This document shows, piece by piece, positions 35,501 to 48,639 of a stretch of 64,000 bases of DNA. The position numbers and the translations under genes are program-made. The number at the start of each line of letters is the position of its first letter. Positions within the stretch are counted from its first letter, which is position 1. The stretch is taken from assembly GCA_025403435.1 (NCBI GenBank), contig CM046333.1, forward strand, positions 29,911,453 through 29,975,452. Reading direction: 5' to 3'. The notes below the pieces were generated by a model. It was not told the DNA's origin, did no database searches, and saw nothing but the letters and a program-made list of their open reading frames with translations. This DNA comes from Artocarpus heterophyllus (lineage: Eukaryota; Streptophyta; Magnoliopsida; Rosales; Moraceae).

Positions 35501-37377
35501 GATGAAACCTTTGTCAAGTAGCTCCTTTAATTGCGTGTGAAGCTCTTTTAATTCTGCCAGGGCCATTCTGTAAGGCGCTTTAGAGATTGGATCGGTGCCT
35601 GGAGCGAGCTCAATCTCGAATTCAACTTCTCTTTCTGGCGGTAGACTCGTCAGATCATCAGGAAACACATCTTCATATTCATGAACAACGTTCACATCTT
35701 CAATTCTTGTCTTTCCTTCTTGGCTTTTGTCTACAACGTTCACCAGATAGCCCATGCATCCACTTGCTAATAACTTCCTTGCTTTCATTGCCGATAAAAA
35801 CATGCTGGGTTTCTTTCTGGACTCGCCAACATAAATAAACTTCTGATTACCTTCAGGATGGAAGACCACTTTTTGTTTTCGGCATTCGATAGATGCATTA
35901 TACTTGTTTAGGAAATCTATCCCAAGAATCATGTCGTAGTCATGCATGTCGATCACAATGAGGTCGACGAAAAGTTCCCTATTAGAAATCCATAGGGGTT
36001 TTGCACGCAAACAGTGTATGGATAATATCACTTCCCCAGAGGGTAGTGTCGTAGTGAATCCCTGTCTCATAGGCTCTAATCGAACCTCTAACTTCTTAGT
36101 ATATGACATAGATACAAAACAATGCGTGGCACCCATATCAAAAAGAACATAAGCATCGTTAAATAAGCTTGTTATCTGACCTGTGACCACATTGGAAGCT
36201 TCTACAGCCACTTGTTCTTTCATCATGGCATAGATTCGAGCATTCGTCGGTGGGGCTTCAATTCTCCCTTGACTAATAAGTGGCCCTTCAAGGGAGGCTT
36301 GCATCTGATGAAGCTGGGCTTGAGGAGGAGGTCTCTGTGGGGCATTGGCATTCATCAGCTTGGGGAAATTCTTTACAAAGTGGTCCTCACGCCCACATAT
36401 GAAACATTGGTTTGTTCCCAAGCGACATTCCCCTGGATGCTTCTTTCCACATTTGGCACACGGTTGAAATCGCCTGTCATTGTTGTTGCGCTGACCGTCA
36501 TTGTGTCTCTTGTTGTCTTGGCCCTGTTGGTTTTGAGGATTGCCCTTCCTCTTATTGTTCCTCTAGTTCTGGTTGTTGTTGTTGCTGCTGCTGTTGTTGT
36601 TGTTGTTCCTGTGGGGAGGGCGGTTCTGGTTGTTTGCATTGTTGACCTATTGGTTGGGCTGAGGCTGGTTCCTTCTTAACTTTGACAGATGAAACTCAGC
36701 ATGTTGAGCCCTCATAACAACCTGTTCTTGGGTCCTTGGCGGACTAGCTCCATCAACAATTGCAGCAATGTCTGGCCTAAGGGCTCTGATCAGTCTTCTG
36801 ACCCTTTCACCTTCATTCATAACCATCCCTAGACATAAACGGGCAAGCTGGTCAAACTTTTTCACCACTTCAGTAACTGACATATCCCCCTGTCGTAAAC
36901 TCTCGAACTCCTCATAATGCTTCCTCGTGACATTCATGTGGAAGAACTTCGTGTTGAATTCATGAACGAAGTCAGCCCATGTCATTTCTTCAACATTCCT
37001 GCTCTGTTCGATGCCATCCCACCATATCCTGGCCTCCATGGTGAGGCAGTATGAGGCACAGAGGACTTCTCGTTATCCGTGAAATCCATAAGTCTTAGGG
37101 TGGCTTCGATCGTCTTTAACCATCCCTGAGCGACTAACGGGTCTTTCGAACCCTCAAAGTCTGCTGGCTTAACCCTCTTTCATTTGACTAGAAGAGGTTC
37201 CTGATATGCTGCTCTTGGTTCAGCAGCAGGAGCTGGGACTTCTTTTACTTGTGGCTGCGGAGGAGGAGGAGGCTCATCATTGCCTCGACGTTCGTCATTC
37301 TGGCCGTTGGCCCTTAAAGCAGTAATTTCCCTTATTTGGTCTTCCAACTGCCTTTGCAGTTTGACAATCATTATCAT
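35465..37377 (-). pseudogene. chromovirus gag and protease, broken
   Basis: Gag spans 37377-36430: an N-terminal coiled region (MIMIVKLQRQLEDQIREITA), then capsid (MTWADFVHEFNTKFFHMNVT, RRLIRALRPDIAAIV) and an asparagine/threonine-rich repeat near 36550. The zinc knuckle is CFICGREDHFVKNF, with the last Cys changed to Phe. Protease follows in the same run as the next frame (YVLFDMGATHCFVS, DTGA to DMGA). The region reaches GTDPISKAPYRMA at the start of RT, then breaks. Confidence 0.85.
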
Positions 37378-37626
37378 GAGTCTTTCATTGGTTTAGGTGC
37401 GAGTCTGCATTCTTCTGTGGCCATCCATCATTAATTTCCTAAAATAATTAGGACTTAGAAATAATCTTCCATTTATGAGATAGGTTTTTACTACTAGATC
37501 GTTAATCATTAAACATTCAAACCTTAATCTTATCATCATACTTGCATCAATACATCTAACTTAATAACATACTTACTTGGAGGACTTGGATTGACGTGTG
37601 GCGATATGAATTGTAATCGAAAAATC

Positions 37627-37638
37627 TCTCTGATACCA
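37627..37638 (-). promoter_or_regulatory. primer binding site of the minus-strand chromovirus
   Basis: TGGTATCAGAGA on the minus strand, six bases past the LTR, complementary to initiator tRNA-Met. Confidence 0.85.
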
Positions 37639-37994
37639 AAGCCTGTAATGCCCCTTAGCTCGGATGTCACAGATATCGTTACATTCATACATTCATACTT
37701 ATTAAACCTTAATCATAAACGTAATTACATAGCTTATACGATGTTTTCAAATATAAACGTAGTTAAACATGCATAACCAGGATCCATTCATACATCTAAT
37801 TTTTTTTATAACTTATCATTGTTTAAAATAACACTGTTTAACTTATTCCATATCATAATTTATTCAATTATACTTTAAATTAATCATGAACTTATTTAAT
37901 AATATAGGTATATCAAGTTGTAAAATCAAGACTTATCAAACATCACATCAAATCTCCCTAATCAACACATCATATAAAAGTCATTTACTCCCAC

Positions 37995-38208
37995 AGTTTG
38001 GCAGGCCAAACTTTGGACTTCGGCAGGCCGAACATGATCGGCAGGCCGGACATGATCGGCAGGCCGGAGTTCCCTCAACCAGCAGGCCGACAGAGGCTTT
38101 GCAATTCAGACCAAAAAACTTATCAACGTTCGGCAGGCCAAAAACATGATTGGTAGGCCGAACTTTCAGACTTCGATAGGCTGAGCGAAGGCATTCGACA
38201 GGCTGACT
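37995..38208 (-). repeat. GGCAGGCCGAA motif cluster near the LTR 3' end
   Basis: About nine copies, for example AGTTTGGCAGGCCAAACT at 37995, TTCGGCAGGCCGAAC at 38019, ATCGGCAGGCCGGAC at 38037, and ATTGGTAGGCCGAAC near 38149. As written on the plus strand they read AGGCC, so in the element's own sense they read GGCCT. Confidence 0.8.
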
Positions 38209-40325
38209 GAGCCAAAACATTTGAGAAAAACTTAATTTTTAAAACCAACCAACTTTTCATAAAATATTCCGGAAGTTCATAATTCATTAAAAAAAATGAT
38301 AAAATAACTTACAAAACCATAGTATAAGTGTTATTAAAACTTATCATAAAAATATGTTCAAAATATATAACTTGATTAAAAACATAAAAACGTTCTTCTT
38401 GGCGTGCTTCCGGTTACAATTCATCGTGCTTAGTGCTCACACGCCTTCCCATGTCCTCCACCTATTCCATGATTTTCTTACCCTTATCTGCAACATGACA
38501 TAAAACATGATTAAGCTAATGCTTAGTAAGTACATATAATTCTCACAAATTAAAATATTTCATAAACATCATCGTCATCATTGTCATCATATCATAAAAA
38601 TGCCTTAAGCACAATTTCATGGAACATATCTTTCATTGCATTCATCATTTAAAAACTTATTCCATTTTATCTTAAGGGCCCAAGTGTTGCACCATAAACA
38701 TCATCATAGGCACGCCGTCATGAGAGGAGAAGGGTAGCTAATCCAAAACCAAACATGACATCATAACATTTCATTTCATAACATTGGTGTGCAACACTTA
38801 TTAGGTGATACATATATACATAATTTTCATACTTTGAAACATGCCAAAATCATCATGCACAACTTAAAATCATGAAAATATTTCATAGAAATTCTTAAGG
38901 AAAATATCCATAAAATCATCATGAATATCATTATTGACATAACATCAAATCTTGTAAAAACGTGTCATGTTGCAGGTGAGAATGTACTTACATTAACGCT
39001 AGCTTACTTAACCTTAAAATACTTTTGGTGATGATGCCGCAGTCTCGATGTGCTTGCTTCTTTGAGTGTTCATGCCATTTATCCATTAAAAATACAATAA
39101 AATTAACACTTATCATAAAACATTCATTCATATATCATTCATATATACATTCATCTCATATTATAATCATAATCATCATTGAGAAAACGTAACATTATCA
39201 TCACCTAAAAATACTATTCATAACATGCTTCCTTAAATATTATCATCAAAACATGCAAATCTTTTTTTTGAAAAACGTTTTCTAATAATTTAAAATACAT
39301 ACATTTTAAAATTCATACAAACACCATATTATCATGCATACAGTTATTTCATTATCATAAAATCATTTAAACATACATAACATTTCATAAACAAAATCCA
39401 AAAATAACATTTATTAAAACAGTTTTCTCATAGAAAATCTCGTAACATAAAATATACTCATCAAAACATAGACATACACATACTTGTTAACTTTCATGAA
39501 AAACATCTTTCATTTACCCCTTAAATAACATTACTTTTTTTTCATACATAAAGATTAAACAGTAATATTATACTGTGAGGGGTAGAAGATAGAAAATTCA
39601 TATTTCATCATAAAAACACCGAAATAACATGAAACTTGAAGAAACATTTCATAACACATACATGCATATCATATTAAAAATTCAAAACAAATACAATACC
39701 TAAAGAAGAATATTGTAGACGAATTGAGGAGTAGAATTTCTTTTCAAAAACACTGAAAAAAAACTAAATTCTTACCTTGAAACTTCTTCTCAAAATCCTT
39801 GATTTTAACCGAGGAAATATGACTTTTCTTTAAATTTTCTTGCAGAAAATTTTTGAAAGAGAAGGAAGTGAAATGCGTGAAGAAGAGAAGAGGAAGAGAG
39901 GAAATGAGAAATGAATGAGAAACCTCTCAGAAATGAAGGAGAGAAGAGTGAGAAGTTGAGAGAAAAGTCTGAGGAAAGAAAACGTTAAAATTTTTTTTAA
40001 CGTAACAATCATAATGAAATTCATTGCCCTTCATTAAGTCCCTCCATTAAGTCAAAATTTCTGACTGTTAGGTGGCAATTGGCGTGAAGGAGAGAAAGAA
40101 GAAAAAGGAAAGTCAAAACTCTCACTCATTACTTACCATAATTTGCCCTCTAAAAATAGGAAACCATTTAAAATAACACAAATCAATGCAAAGTCAAACC
40201 CTTTAATTTCCTTAACTGATAAAACATTCCATTATTATGCCAATTAATCACATTAAATCATCCAATTAACGTAATTAACTCAGCCATAATTTTGGATAGA
40301 TTTCTGCTGACTGCTCGTCAACCGT

Positions 40326-40436
40326 GTTCGGCCTGTCGGTTCCACCAAGTTTGGCCTGCCAATGAATTTCTTCAGCCTGTCGATCTCGGGCAGTATGTTC
40401 GGCCTATCGATCTTAAAAGTTTGGCCTACCGAACTG
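40326..40436 (-). repeat. TTCGGCCTRYCGA motif cluster near the LTR 5' end
   Basis: Five copies, for example TTCGGCCTGTCGG at 40327, TTTGGCCTGCCAA near 40350 and TTTGGCCTACCGAAC near 40420. The orientation is opposite to the cluster at 37995-38208 in the same LTR. Confidence 0.75.
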
Positions 40437-40955
40437 TCCTTAAATTCCATACATTAAAATATTCAATTCATCATGCATCATAATTAAACATACATTAAAA
40501 TAATCATGAACACTTGAGCACAATGATTTCAAGCGGTCATCATCTGTCATAAAACTTGACATAAAAGTTAGTATCATTAACATCATATATCATTACGTAT
40601 ATCATAAGTTATTAATAAAATATTCTTAATGTCGTTACTAACTTAACGTAATTCATTACATAAAAATAGGCGGGTGTTACAATAATAACTTAGGACTTGC
40701 CTAAAGATTGATTAGCTTTCTTTATAATTTATGAATATAATAGTTGGTAATTAATATGTCCTATTATTTTTATTTGTTTATCCAAAGATAGCAAGCACTA
40801 CTAATTGAATGTATTTATAATTACCAAATTAAATTACCTTTTTTAATTTTTATTAGCATAATTTATAGTTTGTATGTCTTAGTATCATCCAAAGGAGAAC
40901 TAGGATATACAATTATTGTCTTTGTCTGAATCTAATTATGTGATCATCTCAAAGC

Positions 40956-41800
40956 ATTAATGTATGAATGTTTCTTGCATATTTGCAGTATCTGTTCTTT
41001 GTATTCGCTTGCTTCATTTGTTACCTTCTTTAATGGATTGAATTTATCTGATTGCTGTGAACAAGTCCAATTTCACTTAGGTGTCTTAGATCTTGATTTA
41101 GCACTTCAAAAGGAACCCACTACTATTACTGATGGTAGTAGTGAGGAGGAGAAATCTTTTAATAAAATATGGGAAAAGTAAAACAAATTAAGCTTAATGT
41201 TCATGCTAATGATAGTAGCAAACAATATTAAAAGTACTATTCCTAAGATTAAGAGTGCCAAGGAATTTATAAAACTTATGGAAGAGTGCTCTCAAACTGC
41301 TGGTAAGCCTCTTGCTAGTACATTAATGGATAAATTAATCAGCATGAAATTTGATGGTTCTCATACTATGCATGAGTATGTCCTTGAAATGACAAATATA
41401 GTATTAAAATTAAAGTCTTTGAGGATGTATGTGGATGAGTTCTTCTGGTACAATTCATTCTCAACTTGCTTCCTTCTGAATAATATGGCCCATTTTATAT
41501 GAGCTATAACACAATTAAAGATAAATAGAATATTAATGTATTGACTAGTATGCTTGTTCAAGAGGAGACAAGATTAAAGAATCAGAATCCTCCTTCTATT
41601 CATCTTGTGAATCAAGAGGCTGAAAAGAGCACTAACAAGAAGCCTAAAAAGAACAAAAAGAAAGGGTTTAAGAAGGAGTTGCATAACTTAAATGGGTCAA
41701 CTCAAATCCACAAGAAGGAATACAATGTCAAGTGATATATTTGTAACAAATTTGGGCACTTAAAGAAAGATTGTCAGAAACATAAAGTCTGGTTCAAAAA
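40956..41800 (+). pseudogene. copia gag, broken
   Basis: Recognisable as FNGLNLSDCCEQVQFHLGVL and LDLALQKEPTTITDGSSEEE, then CSQTAGKPLASTLMDKLISM, MKFDGSHTMHEYVLEM and MLVQEETRLKNQNPPSIHLV. The zinc knuckle should be CX2CX4HX4C, but its first Cys codon is TGA (near 41732), leaving YICNKFGHLKKDC. Stops and frame changes at 41179, 41500 and 41733. Gag packages the RNA. Confidence 0.85.
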
Positions 41801-44800
41801 GAAAGGTAAGCCTTGTGCCTTAGTTTGTTTCGAATCAAATTTAATTGAAGTTTCTTATAATACTTGGAGGATTGATTTAGGTTCAACTACTCACATTTCT
41901 AATATGATGTAGAAATTCCTTGCGATCCAACCTATAAGAGCAAATGAAAGTTTTATTTACATAGGGAATTGAGATAAAGCTTTAGTGGTAGGAATTGGCA
42001 CTTATCGCTTAATATTAGATACTGGACATTATCTTGATTTATACCAAACTCTTTATGTACCTACCTTTTTTTTGCCATTAAGTTTCTTTATCAAAACTTG
42101 ATGTAGTAGGATTTTATTGTAAGTTTGGATTTGGATCTCTTAGTTTATATAAAAATAAGAGTTTTATTGGTTCTGGAATCCTTTATGATAGTTTATATAA
42201 GTTAAAGCTTGATAATCTTTTTGCTGAAACTTTGTTAACCACACATCAAAGTATTAGAACTAAACTGAGTTTAGTTGATGAAAGCTCTACTTACTTGAGG
42301 CATAAACGCTTAGGTCACATATCCAAGGAAAGAATAGAGAGATTACTAAAGAATGGAAATCTTTCAAATTTAGATTTTACTGATCTTAGTATGTGTGTTG
42401 ATTGTATTAAAGGCAAGCAAACCAAACACGCTAAGAAAGGGGCTACAAGAAGTACACAGCTTCTTGAACTCATGCATACCGATATATGTTGACCTTTCGA
42501 TGCTCCATCCTTTAGTGGAGAAAAGTATTTTATAACTTTTATCGATGATTTTTCATGTTATAGTTATCTTTATCTATTGCATGAAAAATCTCAATATGTT
42601 GAGGCCCTTGAGGTATTTATCAATGAGGTTGAGAGGCAATCAAATAAAAAGATAAAAATTGTAAGGTCAAATAGAGGTCGTGAATGCTATGGAAAGTATG
42701 ACGAGTCAGGGCAATGTCTAGGTCCATTTACGAGGCATATGTGCACAATACACTATATCAGGTACATCACAACAAAATGGTGTAGCAAAAGGGCGTAATT
42801 GTACATTAATGGATATGATTAGGAGCATGTTAAGTTATTCATATTTACCCTTATTATTGTGGTTGCATGCATTAAAGATTGCCATGTATACACTAAATAA
42901 GGTTCCTAACAAGGCAGTCTCGAAAACTTCTCTTGAGATGTAGACAAGAAGGAAACCTAGTTTAAGCCACCTACATCTTTGGGGTTGCCCGGCAGAAGTA
43001 AAAATTTACAGTCCACATGAAAAGAAATTGGATTTTAAGATGACTAGTGGTTATTTCATTGGTGATTTTAAGAAATTGGATTTTATTGTCCTACCCATAG
43101 TACAAGGATATTAGAATCTAGAAATGCTAGGTTCATCAAGAATGCTGGAATTATTGGGAGTAGAGAACCACATAGTGTGGTCATTGAAGAAGTTAGGGTA
43201 GAAGTACCTCTACCTGTAACTTTCAAGATTGTTCCCACAGTGAAATTGTATTCGAGGAACCTATAGTAGCTGAACCACAAGAAGCAATATTAATAAGATC
43301 TCAAAGAGAAAAACAATCTACTGTTCTTGATGATTATGTGGTTTATCTGCAAGAGTCAAAAATTGGCTTAGAAATCAATAATGATCTGATTTTAGATCCA
43401 GTTTTGTTTTTCACAAGCCATGGAAAATATTGATTTTGACAAGTGGTTTAAAGCTATGAAAGATGAGTTAAAATCTATAGATTAAAATAAAGTTTGGGAC
43501 CTTGTTAAATTTCCTGAAGGTTGTAAGAGAGTCCGATCTAAATGGGTCTTAAAGACCAAGTGTGAATCTTAAGGCAATATTGAACGTTACAAGGCTAGAC
43601 TTGTTGCTAATGGTTTTACTCAAAGAAGGCATTGACTACAAGGAGACTTTTTCACTAGTCTCTAAGAAAGATTCAATCAGAATTGTTATGGTGTTGGTAG
43701 CTCATTTTGATTTAGAGTCACACCAAATGGAAGAAGTCTATATGGACCAACCTGAAGACTTTTCAAGTAAAGGAAAGGAGCACATGGTGTATAAATTAAA
43801 GAAGTTAATAACTGGACTTAAACAAGCTTCCTAACAATAGTATCTTAAGTTTAGCGATATCATTACTTCATTTGGATTTAAGGAGAACACTGTTGATCGG
43901 TGTATATATATGAAGGTTAGTGGGAGCAAGTTTATTTTCTTAGTCTTATATGTTGATGATATTTTGCTTGCTGCTAACAATCTTGGTTTGTTACATGAAA
44001 CTAAGAAATTCTTCTCTAAAGAATTTTGAAATGAAAGACATAGGTGAGGCAACTTATGTGATAGGAATTGAAATATTCCATGATAGATCACAAAGATTGC
44101 TGGGATTGTCTAAAAAAGGCTACATTAGCAAAGTTTTAGAGAAATTTAATGCAGATAGATGTTCAACATGTATAGTTCCAATTCAAAAAGGAGACAACTT
44201 TAGTCATATGCAATGTCTAGAGAATGAATTGGAATGAGTGCAAATGAAAAAATTCCTTATGCATCTGTCATTGGTAGCTTGCTATATGCTCAAACTTGCA
44301 CCAAACCCAACATTAGTTTTGCTATTAGGATATTAGGAAGATATCAAAGAAATTCAAGAATAGATCATTAGAGAGCTATAAAGAAAGTTCTTAGGTACTT
44401 GTGAGGAACAAAGGACCTCATGCTCACTCATAGAAGATGTGATGTTCTTGAAGTAATTGGTTACTTAGATTTAGACTTTGTTGGATGTGGTGACACTAGA
44501 AAACTTACATTTGGTTACATGTTCCTTTTGGTCAAAGAAGTAATTTCATGGATGAGTGTGAAGTAGTCCATCATTGTTGCATCCACTATGGAGGCTAAGT
44601 TCATGGCATGTTTTGAGGCCACAAGTCATGGTTATGTTAGTAGAATTTTATTTTGGGACTTGGAGTTGTCGACAACATAGCCAGGCCACTGAAAGTTTAT
44701 TGTGATAATGCCACAACAACCTTCTTTGCTAAGAACAACAAGTATTGTGATGTTGCAAAATGTATGGATATTAAGTACTTAGTCGTTAAGCAAGAAGTTT

Positions 44801-44926
44801 GGGAACGTAAAGTGTTAATTGAACAAATTAGCATCAATCTTATGATTGCAAATCCTTTAACAAAAGGATTATCACCCAAAACATTTATTGAACATGTTGA
44901 ACATATGGGTGTTATTAGATGTCATT
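41800..44926 (+). pseudogene. copia protease-integrase-RT-RNase H, broken
   Basis: Protease is WRIDLGSTTHIS (active DSG now DLG). Integrase has YLRHKRLGHISKERIERLLK, CVDCIKGKQT, then FITFIDDFSCYSYLYLLHEK. RT starts DFDKWFKAMKDELKS, with LYVDDILLAAN intact (YVDD, near 43950). Around 43725 about 12 codons are missing, so HQM joins EEVYMDQPED directly. RNase H ends with YCDNATTTFFAKNNKYCDVA and ANPLTKGLSPKTFIEHVEHM. Numerous stops and shifts. Confidence 0.88.
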
Positions 44927-45300
44927 AGTTATTATGTATTAAGTATTATTTTATTTTAATAATATGACACTTTGAGCTCACTTATTATATTCTTGATCCA
45001 TCCTGTTTTTTATTTTGTATACATGATTATTTTATATTAATGTTTGGCCGGATAGTCTCACTGAAAACATTAAAGTGGACTATTATTATACCCCTCAATT
45101 ATGAATCATGTTAAATAGATGTCTAATGTTGTAGTACATGGAAAGGACTACATTAAATTAGTGATGTACAACTGCCATAACTCACTTTACATTTTCTATT
45201 TAATTATGATGTAAAGTACTAGCCAATTTTAGGTAGATTTAACATAATATTGTTGTGCACATTATAGCCTTATTAAATTAATAAAGGAATATCATATAGC

Positions 45301-45312
45301 CAAGTGGGAGAA
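45301..45312 (+). promoter_or_regulatory. polypurine tract of the copia element
   Basis: CAAGTGGGAGAA immediately before the 3' LTR TG, the usual copia form. Confidence 0.85.
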
Positions 45313-45746
45313 TGTTAGAATTATAGACCATATAATTAATTAAAGGGCTATTAAATTTATTAGATTTATTATTTATTTATTTATTTCAATAATTATTTAA
45401 ATGCTAAAATCCTATCGGCTATGAGGGGTTACAATTCTTATTAAAGGATGTGTCTACATCTAAAAGAATGTGTGCTTTGATGGAAGGCACCTATTAAGGG
45501 CCTCTAAATAAGAGTCTAGTCCTCTTTCCATCGAATTAATTGTATTACTTCTCTCCATTAGAAAATACGTTAAAAGAAATAACTGTGGGTCTAAAGATAA
45601 AAACTAGGTCCTTATTCTCTGACAAATTTATGTACAAGGGTTCTCTACAAATTGAGGCCCTGAATCAAAGTATGCTCTAAATCTTCTTCTGTAACAATCA
45701 TTGAGTTCTAAGATTACTAGAAATTATAGAAATTAAAGTTTTTACA
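45313..45746 (+). mobile_element. 3' LTR of the copia element
   Basis: 434 bp, starting TGTTAGAATTATAGACC and ending TTTTTACA, followed by TAACA. Similarity to the left LTR is high but with many point changes, so the insertion is not recent. Confidence 0.92.
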
Positions 45747-45751
45747 TAACA

Positions 45752-46067
45752 TACATACTTATTTTTTTCCCTTGTTTTTTGTTACTGAAAGCTTTTGTAT
45801 AATATAGCAAAACCAATAACATATAAAAACTAAGAGAACTGGTCTGCACTAATACTTTACTGGGTGAAAGGTTATTATTTCTTTTTTTTAGGCACTTTAA
45901 GGATTCGACCAATATTAAGCACTTTTACGCTTTGTCGAATAGTAAATTTCTTATTTCGAACCTAAGATTGCATATTCATATTTTTAAAGGCTTGTTTAAT
46001 TTTTATAATATAACATATAATTATGTGTATATCTATATTTATATCTATATCAATAGATCTATATAGA
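45752..46067. other. short unassigned spacer
   Basis: AT-rich sequence between the copia element and the truncated chromovirus LTR. No feature was recognised. Confidence 0.5.
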
Positions 46068-47674
46068 AGTGAAAATGATTAAATTTCCCTTTTGAAATAA
46101 AGCTGATAACTAAATTTAAAATATTAAAATTTCATCTTTTCCTTATTTTATTTAATGTTTTAAATAGAACCAACACTTTACCCATAGTTACCAACATGTC
46201 ATTCTCCCCTTACCTAGACACTTTTATGTGATTTAATTGATCCAATACCAGATTCTTCCTTCTCCCAAATCTAATCAAGCTCTGACATTATGGATTTGAT
46301 TGTTCTTGTTTTGGATTTCTTGCTGACCTTGTAAGAAAACTGTCAAGGTTAGGCAGCTCTAGGAGCTTACATTTTGTGGATTGGACTTAAGAGACCTAAG
46401 TTGGTTTATGGGCATTTTGCTAAATGAGATAGGATTCTAATCCCTCTCTTTTGAGAGCCATCTTTTGAACCCTGTATTGTTTTGTTTTGGCTTAAATTAT
46501 GATATTTGAGACGAGTACATTCTATAAATTATTGTTTAATACATTTTCGCATATTGTTAAAATCATGAAAAGTTTAAGATAAGTAAATATGATTGTTTTC
46601 AAATTTTAAATTAGTTTTAAGTTATGCTTTAGACTCTGAATAAGCAATCCGAGCACTAACAGTTTTCAAACACCACCGAAGATGTGCACAGCTCTCAATA
46701 GTCTGTTTTAAGTAGCTATAGAGATCAAGTTATGTAAAGTGTAACCTTAAGGGCAAGATCCTAAACCTCGATCAGGGAGCTCCACGATGTGGGCAACGAC
46801 TAAAGCATTGTAAGTATGTTCCTATATGATATATAAATGTTTGGAAACCAAAAACTAAATTAATTGGCTTATCTCTTTCTTTTACTTGCTCTTCATATGT
46901 TTATGTTTTAAATGTTTTGTTTATTCATCCAAATACTTCCATAATTGTTTACTTTTTTATTCCTTATTTAAGTACTAAAGTTTTTTAAGGGACAACCCTA
47001 TTAGGCCTTTCACTCATTTTTGTATTTTAAATTAATCTCCACCATGAGGTGTTAAGGACAATGCTGAATAGAATGTGATAGAGTTGTAGCTTTGAGGCAT
47101 AGTTGGACCTTGAAATAGAGATTTATCTTATTTGTAGTCAATTTTCCTTTCATTTCAATTAAGACATGTAGAACCTAAATTTTCTTTGTTTCTTTTCTCT
47201 TGGACTATGTTGTGGCAGATTGTGGATGATGTTGTTTGTATCTGTTTACTTTATTTTCTTGTTGTATGCTTTGGATAGGGGATTCGTTGCATGAATCCCA
47301 ATCTAATTCCACAAGCATTTTTTTAAAATTAATTTTTGAGGTTTTTCTTTGGAAACTTTATTTTTATTTCCCAAGTTTTTCTTAATAATGACTCAACAAT
47401 GTATTTTAAATAATTAAAAAAATTGGACTCAGGATTATATGAAATGAGGGCAAACTAGTCTTCTAAGATGCATAAGTAAAGCCTTGGAAATTTATATATT
47501 CTTAATTATTCGAGGAATGGTTTAGGAAAATGATAATAGCATAATTATTTATTCATTGTTTATCTTATTTTAAATAAAACTTTTTAAACTTTACTTAACT
47601 TTAGTATTTTTTCCTTAAACATTTTTATTTTTCCTAAACTAAGCCTCAACGTTATACTCTAGTTTTGGGTCACA
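46068..47674 (+). mobile_element. truncated 5' LTR of the third chromovirus
   Basis: Alignable to 52080-54078. The segment corresponding to about 52303-52713 is missing at about 46288, where the CT-rich leader is found in the other copy. The primer site TGGTATCAGAGCC begins at 47682. Confidence 0.8.
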
Positions 47675-47699
47675 AGAGATTTGGTATCAGAGCCTTGGA

Positions 47700-48600
47700 T
47701 TCTTGAACTTGAGAATTGCGCACTATAGGGGTCCCAAAGGAATATAAAATTGAGTTCACCGCTTATAAGTTTGAATGGCGTGCCAACATATGGTGGAGTC
47801 AAACCAAGAGGCTTCATAATCTTGTGACTATGGCTTGGAAGCAGTTTAAGGATTTCTTTTATATAAAGTATTTCCTAAACAACTATTGCAAGGAGAAAGT
47901 GATGGAGCTCATGGAACTATAGCAAGGGAACATGATAGTTATGGAATACGAGGCCAAGTTTTTAGAACTGGTTAGGTATACGTTGGAACTTTTAGGATCT
48001 AAAAATAACCGGTATGCTAAGTTCGAGAAGGGATTAAAACCATAGATTCGTAAATTGTTAGTAGCTTTATACATCCATTGGCATGACAATGTGGTTGTCA
48101 TAGCAAAATATGTTGAAAATGACAATTTGGCGTACCTCTAGAGCAGGGAAGCCAACAAAGGTTCTGGTGGACCTCACAGGAACAATAAGAAGGGTAATCA
48201 TCGTTAGGGTTAGAACAATAATAATAGTGCCAATTTTGGGAGAAGTAACTTATCCGACAGTGGTAGGACTAGACCTACAATTGCCACTCTACTTGGAAAC
48301 CTTCAACCACACTAAAACTAGAAGGAGAGTGGTCTCGATCAGCTGCAGTTGTAGCTGCAACCATTGTTCATGCCACCACCCTTCCAACCTTTTATGCCAT
48401 AGGTGCCATATCAGCTGATGCATAACTTCTGACTGCCAAACTTTCTATAGTATCGACACAGGCATCAAGAAGCGTGCAGTCCCACCTGCTCAATAGTTTA
48501 GATAGGGAAATCAAAAGCTAGGTGATATTAGTGACAAGGGCAAAGGAAAAGCACAAGGTCAGGTATACAACATATCTGGTGGACACTCTGCGGCTCAAGG
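47700..48600 (+). pseudogene. gag of the third chromovirus, broken
   Basis: Short coding stretches are left: FEWRANIWWSQTKRLHNLVTMAWKQF-type capsid at 47716-47922 and a C-terminal region to about 48600. There are many stops, and a zinc knuckle is not clearly visible. Confidence 0.7.
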
Positions 48601-48639
48601 GAGCAACGTTGTTGATGGTATGATTTTTATTTCCCACAC

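Larger units (their letters stand above)
33500..40681 (-). mobile_element. chromovirus on minus strand, 3' end missing
   Basis: Reading the minus strand: a 3.0-kb 5' LTR (40681-37644), tRNA-Met primer site, gag, protease, RT, RNase H and most of integrase, then an abrupt stop near 33545. The integrase C-terminus, chromodomain and 3' LTR are absent. At the broken edge a 30-bp segment (TTACACCAGC...) is present twice (33511 and 33541). This is more like a deletion repaired by end joining than a normal insertion. Lineage is probably Tekay-like by LTR size and sequence. Confidence 0.85.
37644..40681 (-). mobile_element. 5' LTR (3.0 kb) of the minus-strand chromovirus
   Basis: On the minus strand it begins TGTAACACCCGCC at 40681 and ends GGCATTACA at 37644. 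It is 3,038 bp, one of the longest LTRs here. Two GC-rich motif clusters lie near its two ends. The partner LTR is missing. Confidence 0.85.
32168..45746 (+). mobile_element. Ty1/copia retrotransposon, interrupted by a chromovirus
   Basis: LTRs at 32168-32596 and 45313-45746 begin TGTTAGAATTAT and end TTTTTACA. TAACA flanks both sides (32163-32167, 45747-45751), a perfect target duplication. Primer site, gag, protease, integrase, RT and RNase H are in copia order. A minus-strand gypsy element occupies about 33.5-40.68 kb, within the region between primer site and gag. Confidence 0.92.

Noticed and set aside
36400..36645. Cys-rich plus-strand frame
   Set aside because: It is the complement of the asparagine/threonine repeat in chromovirus gag.
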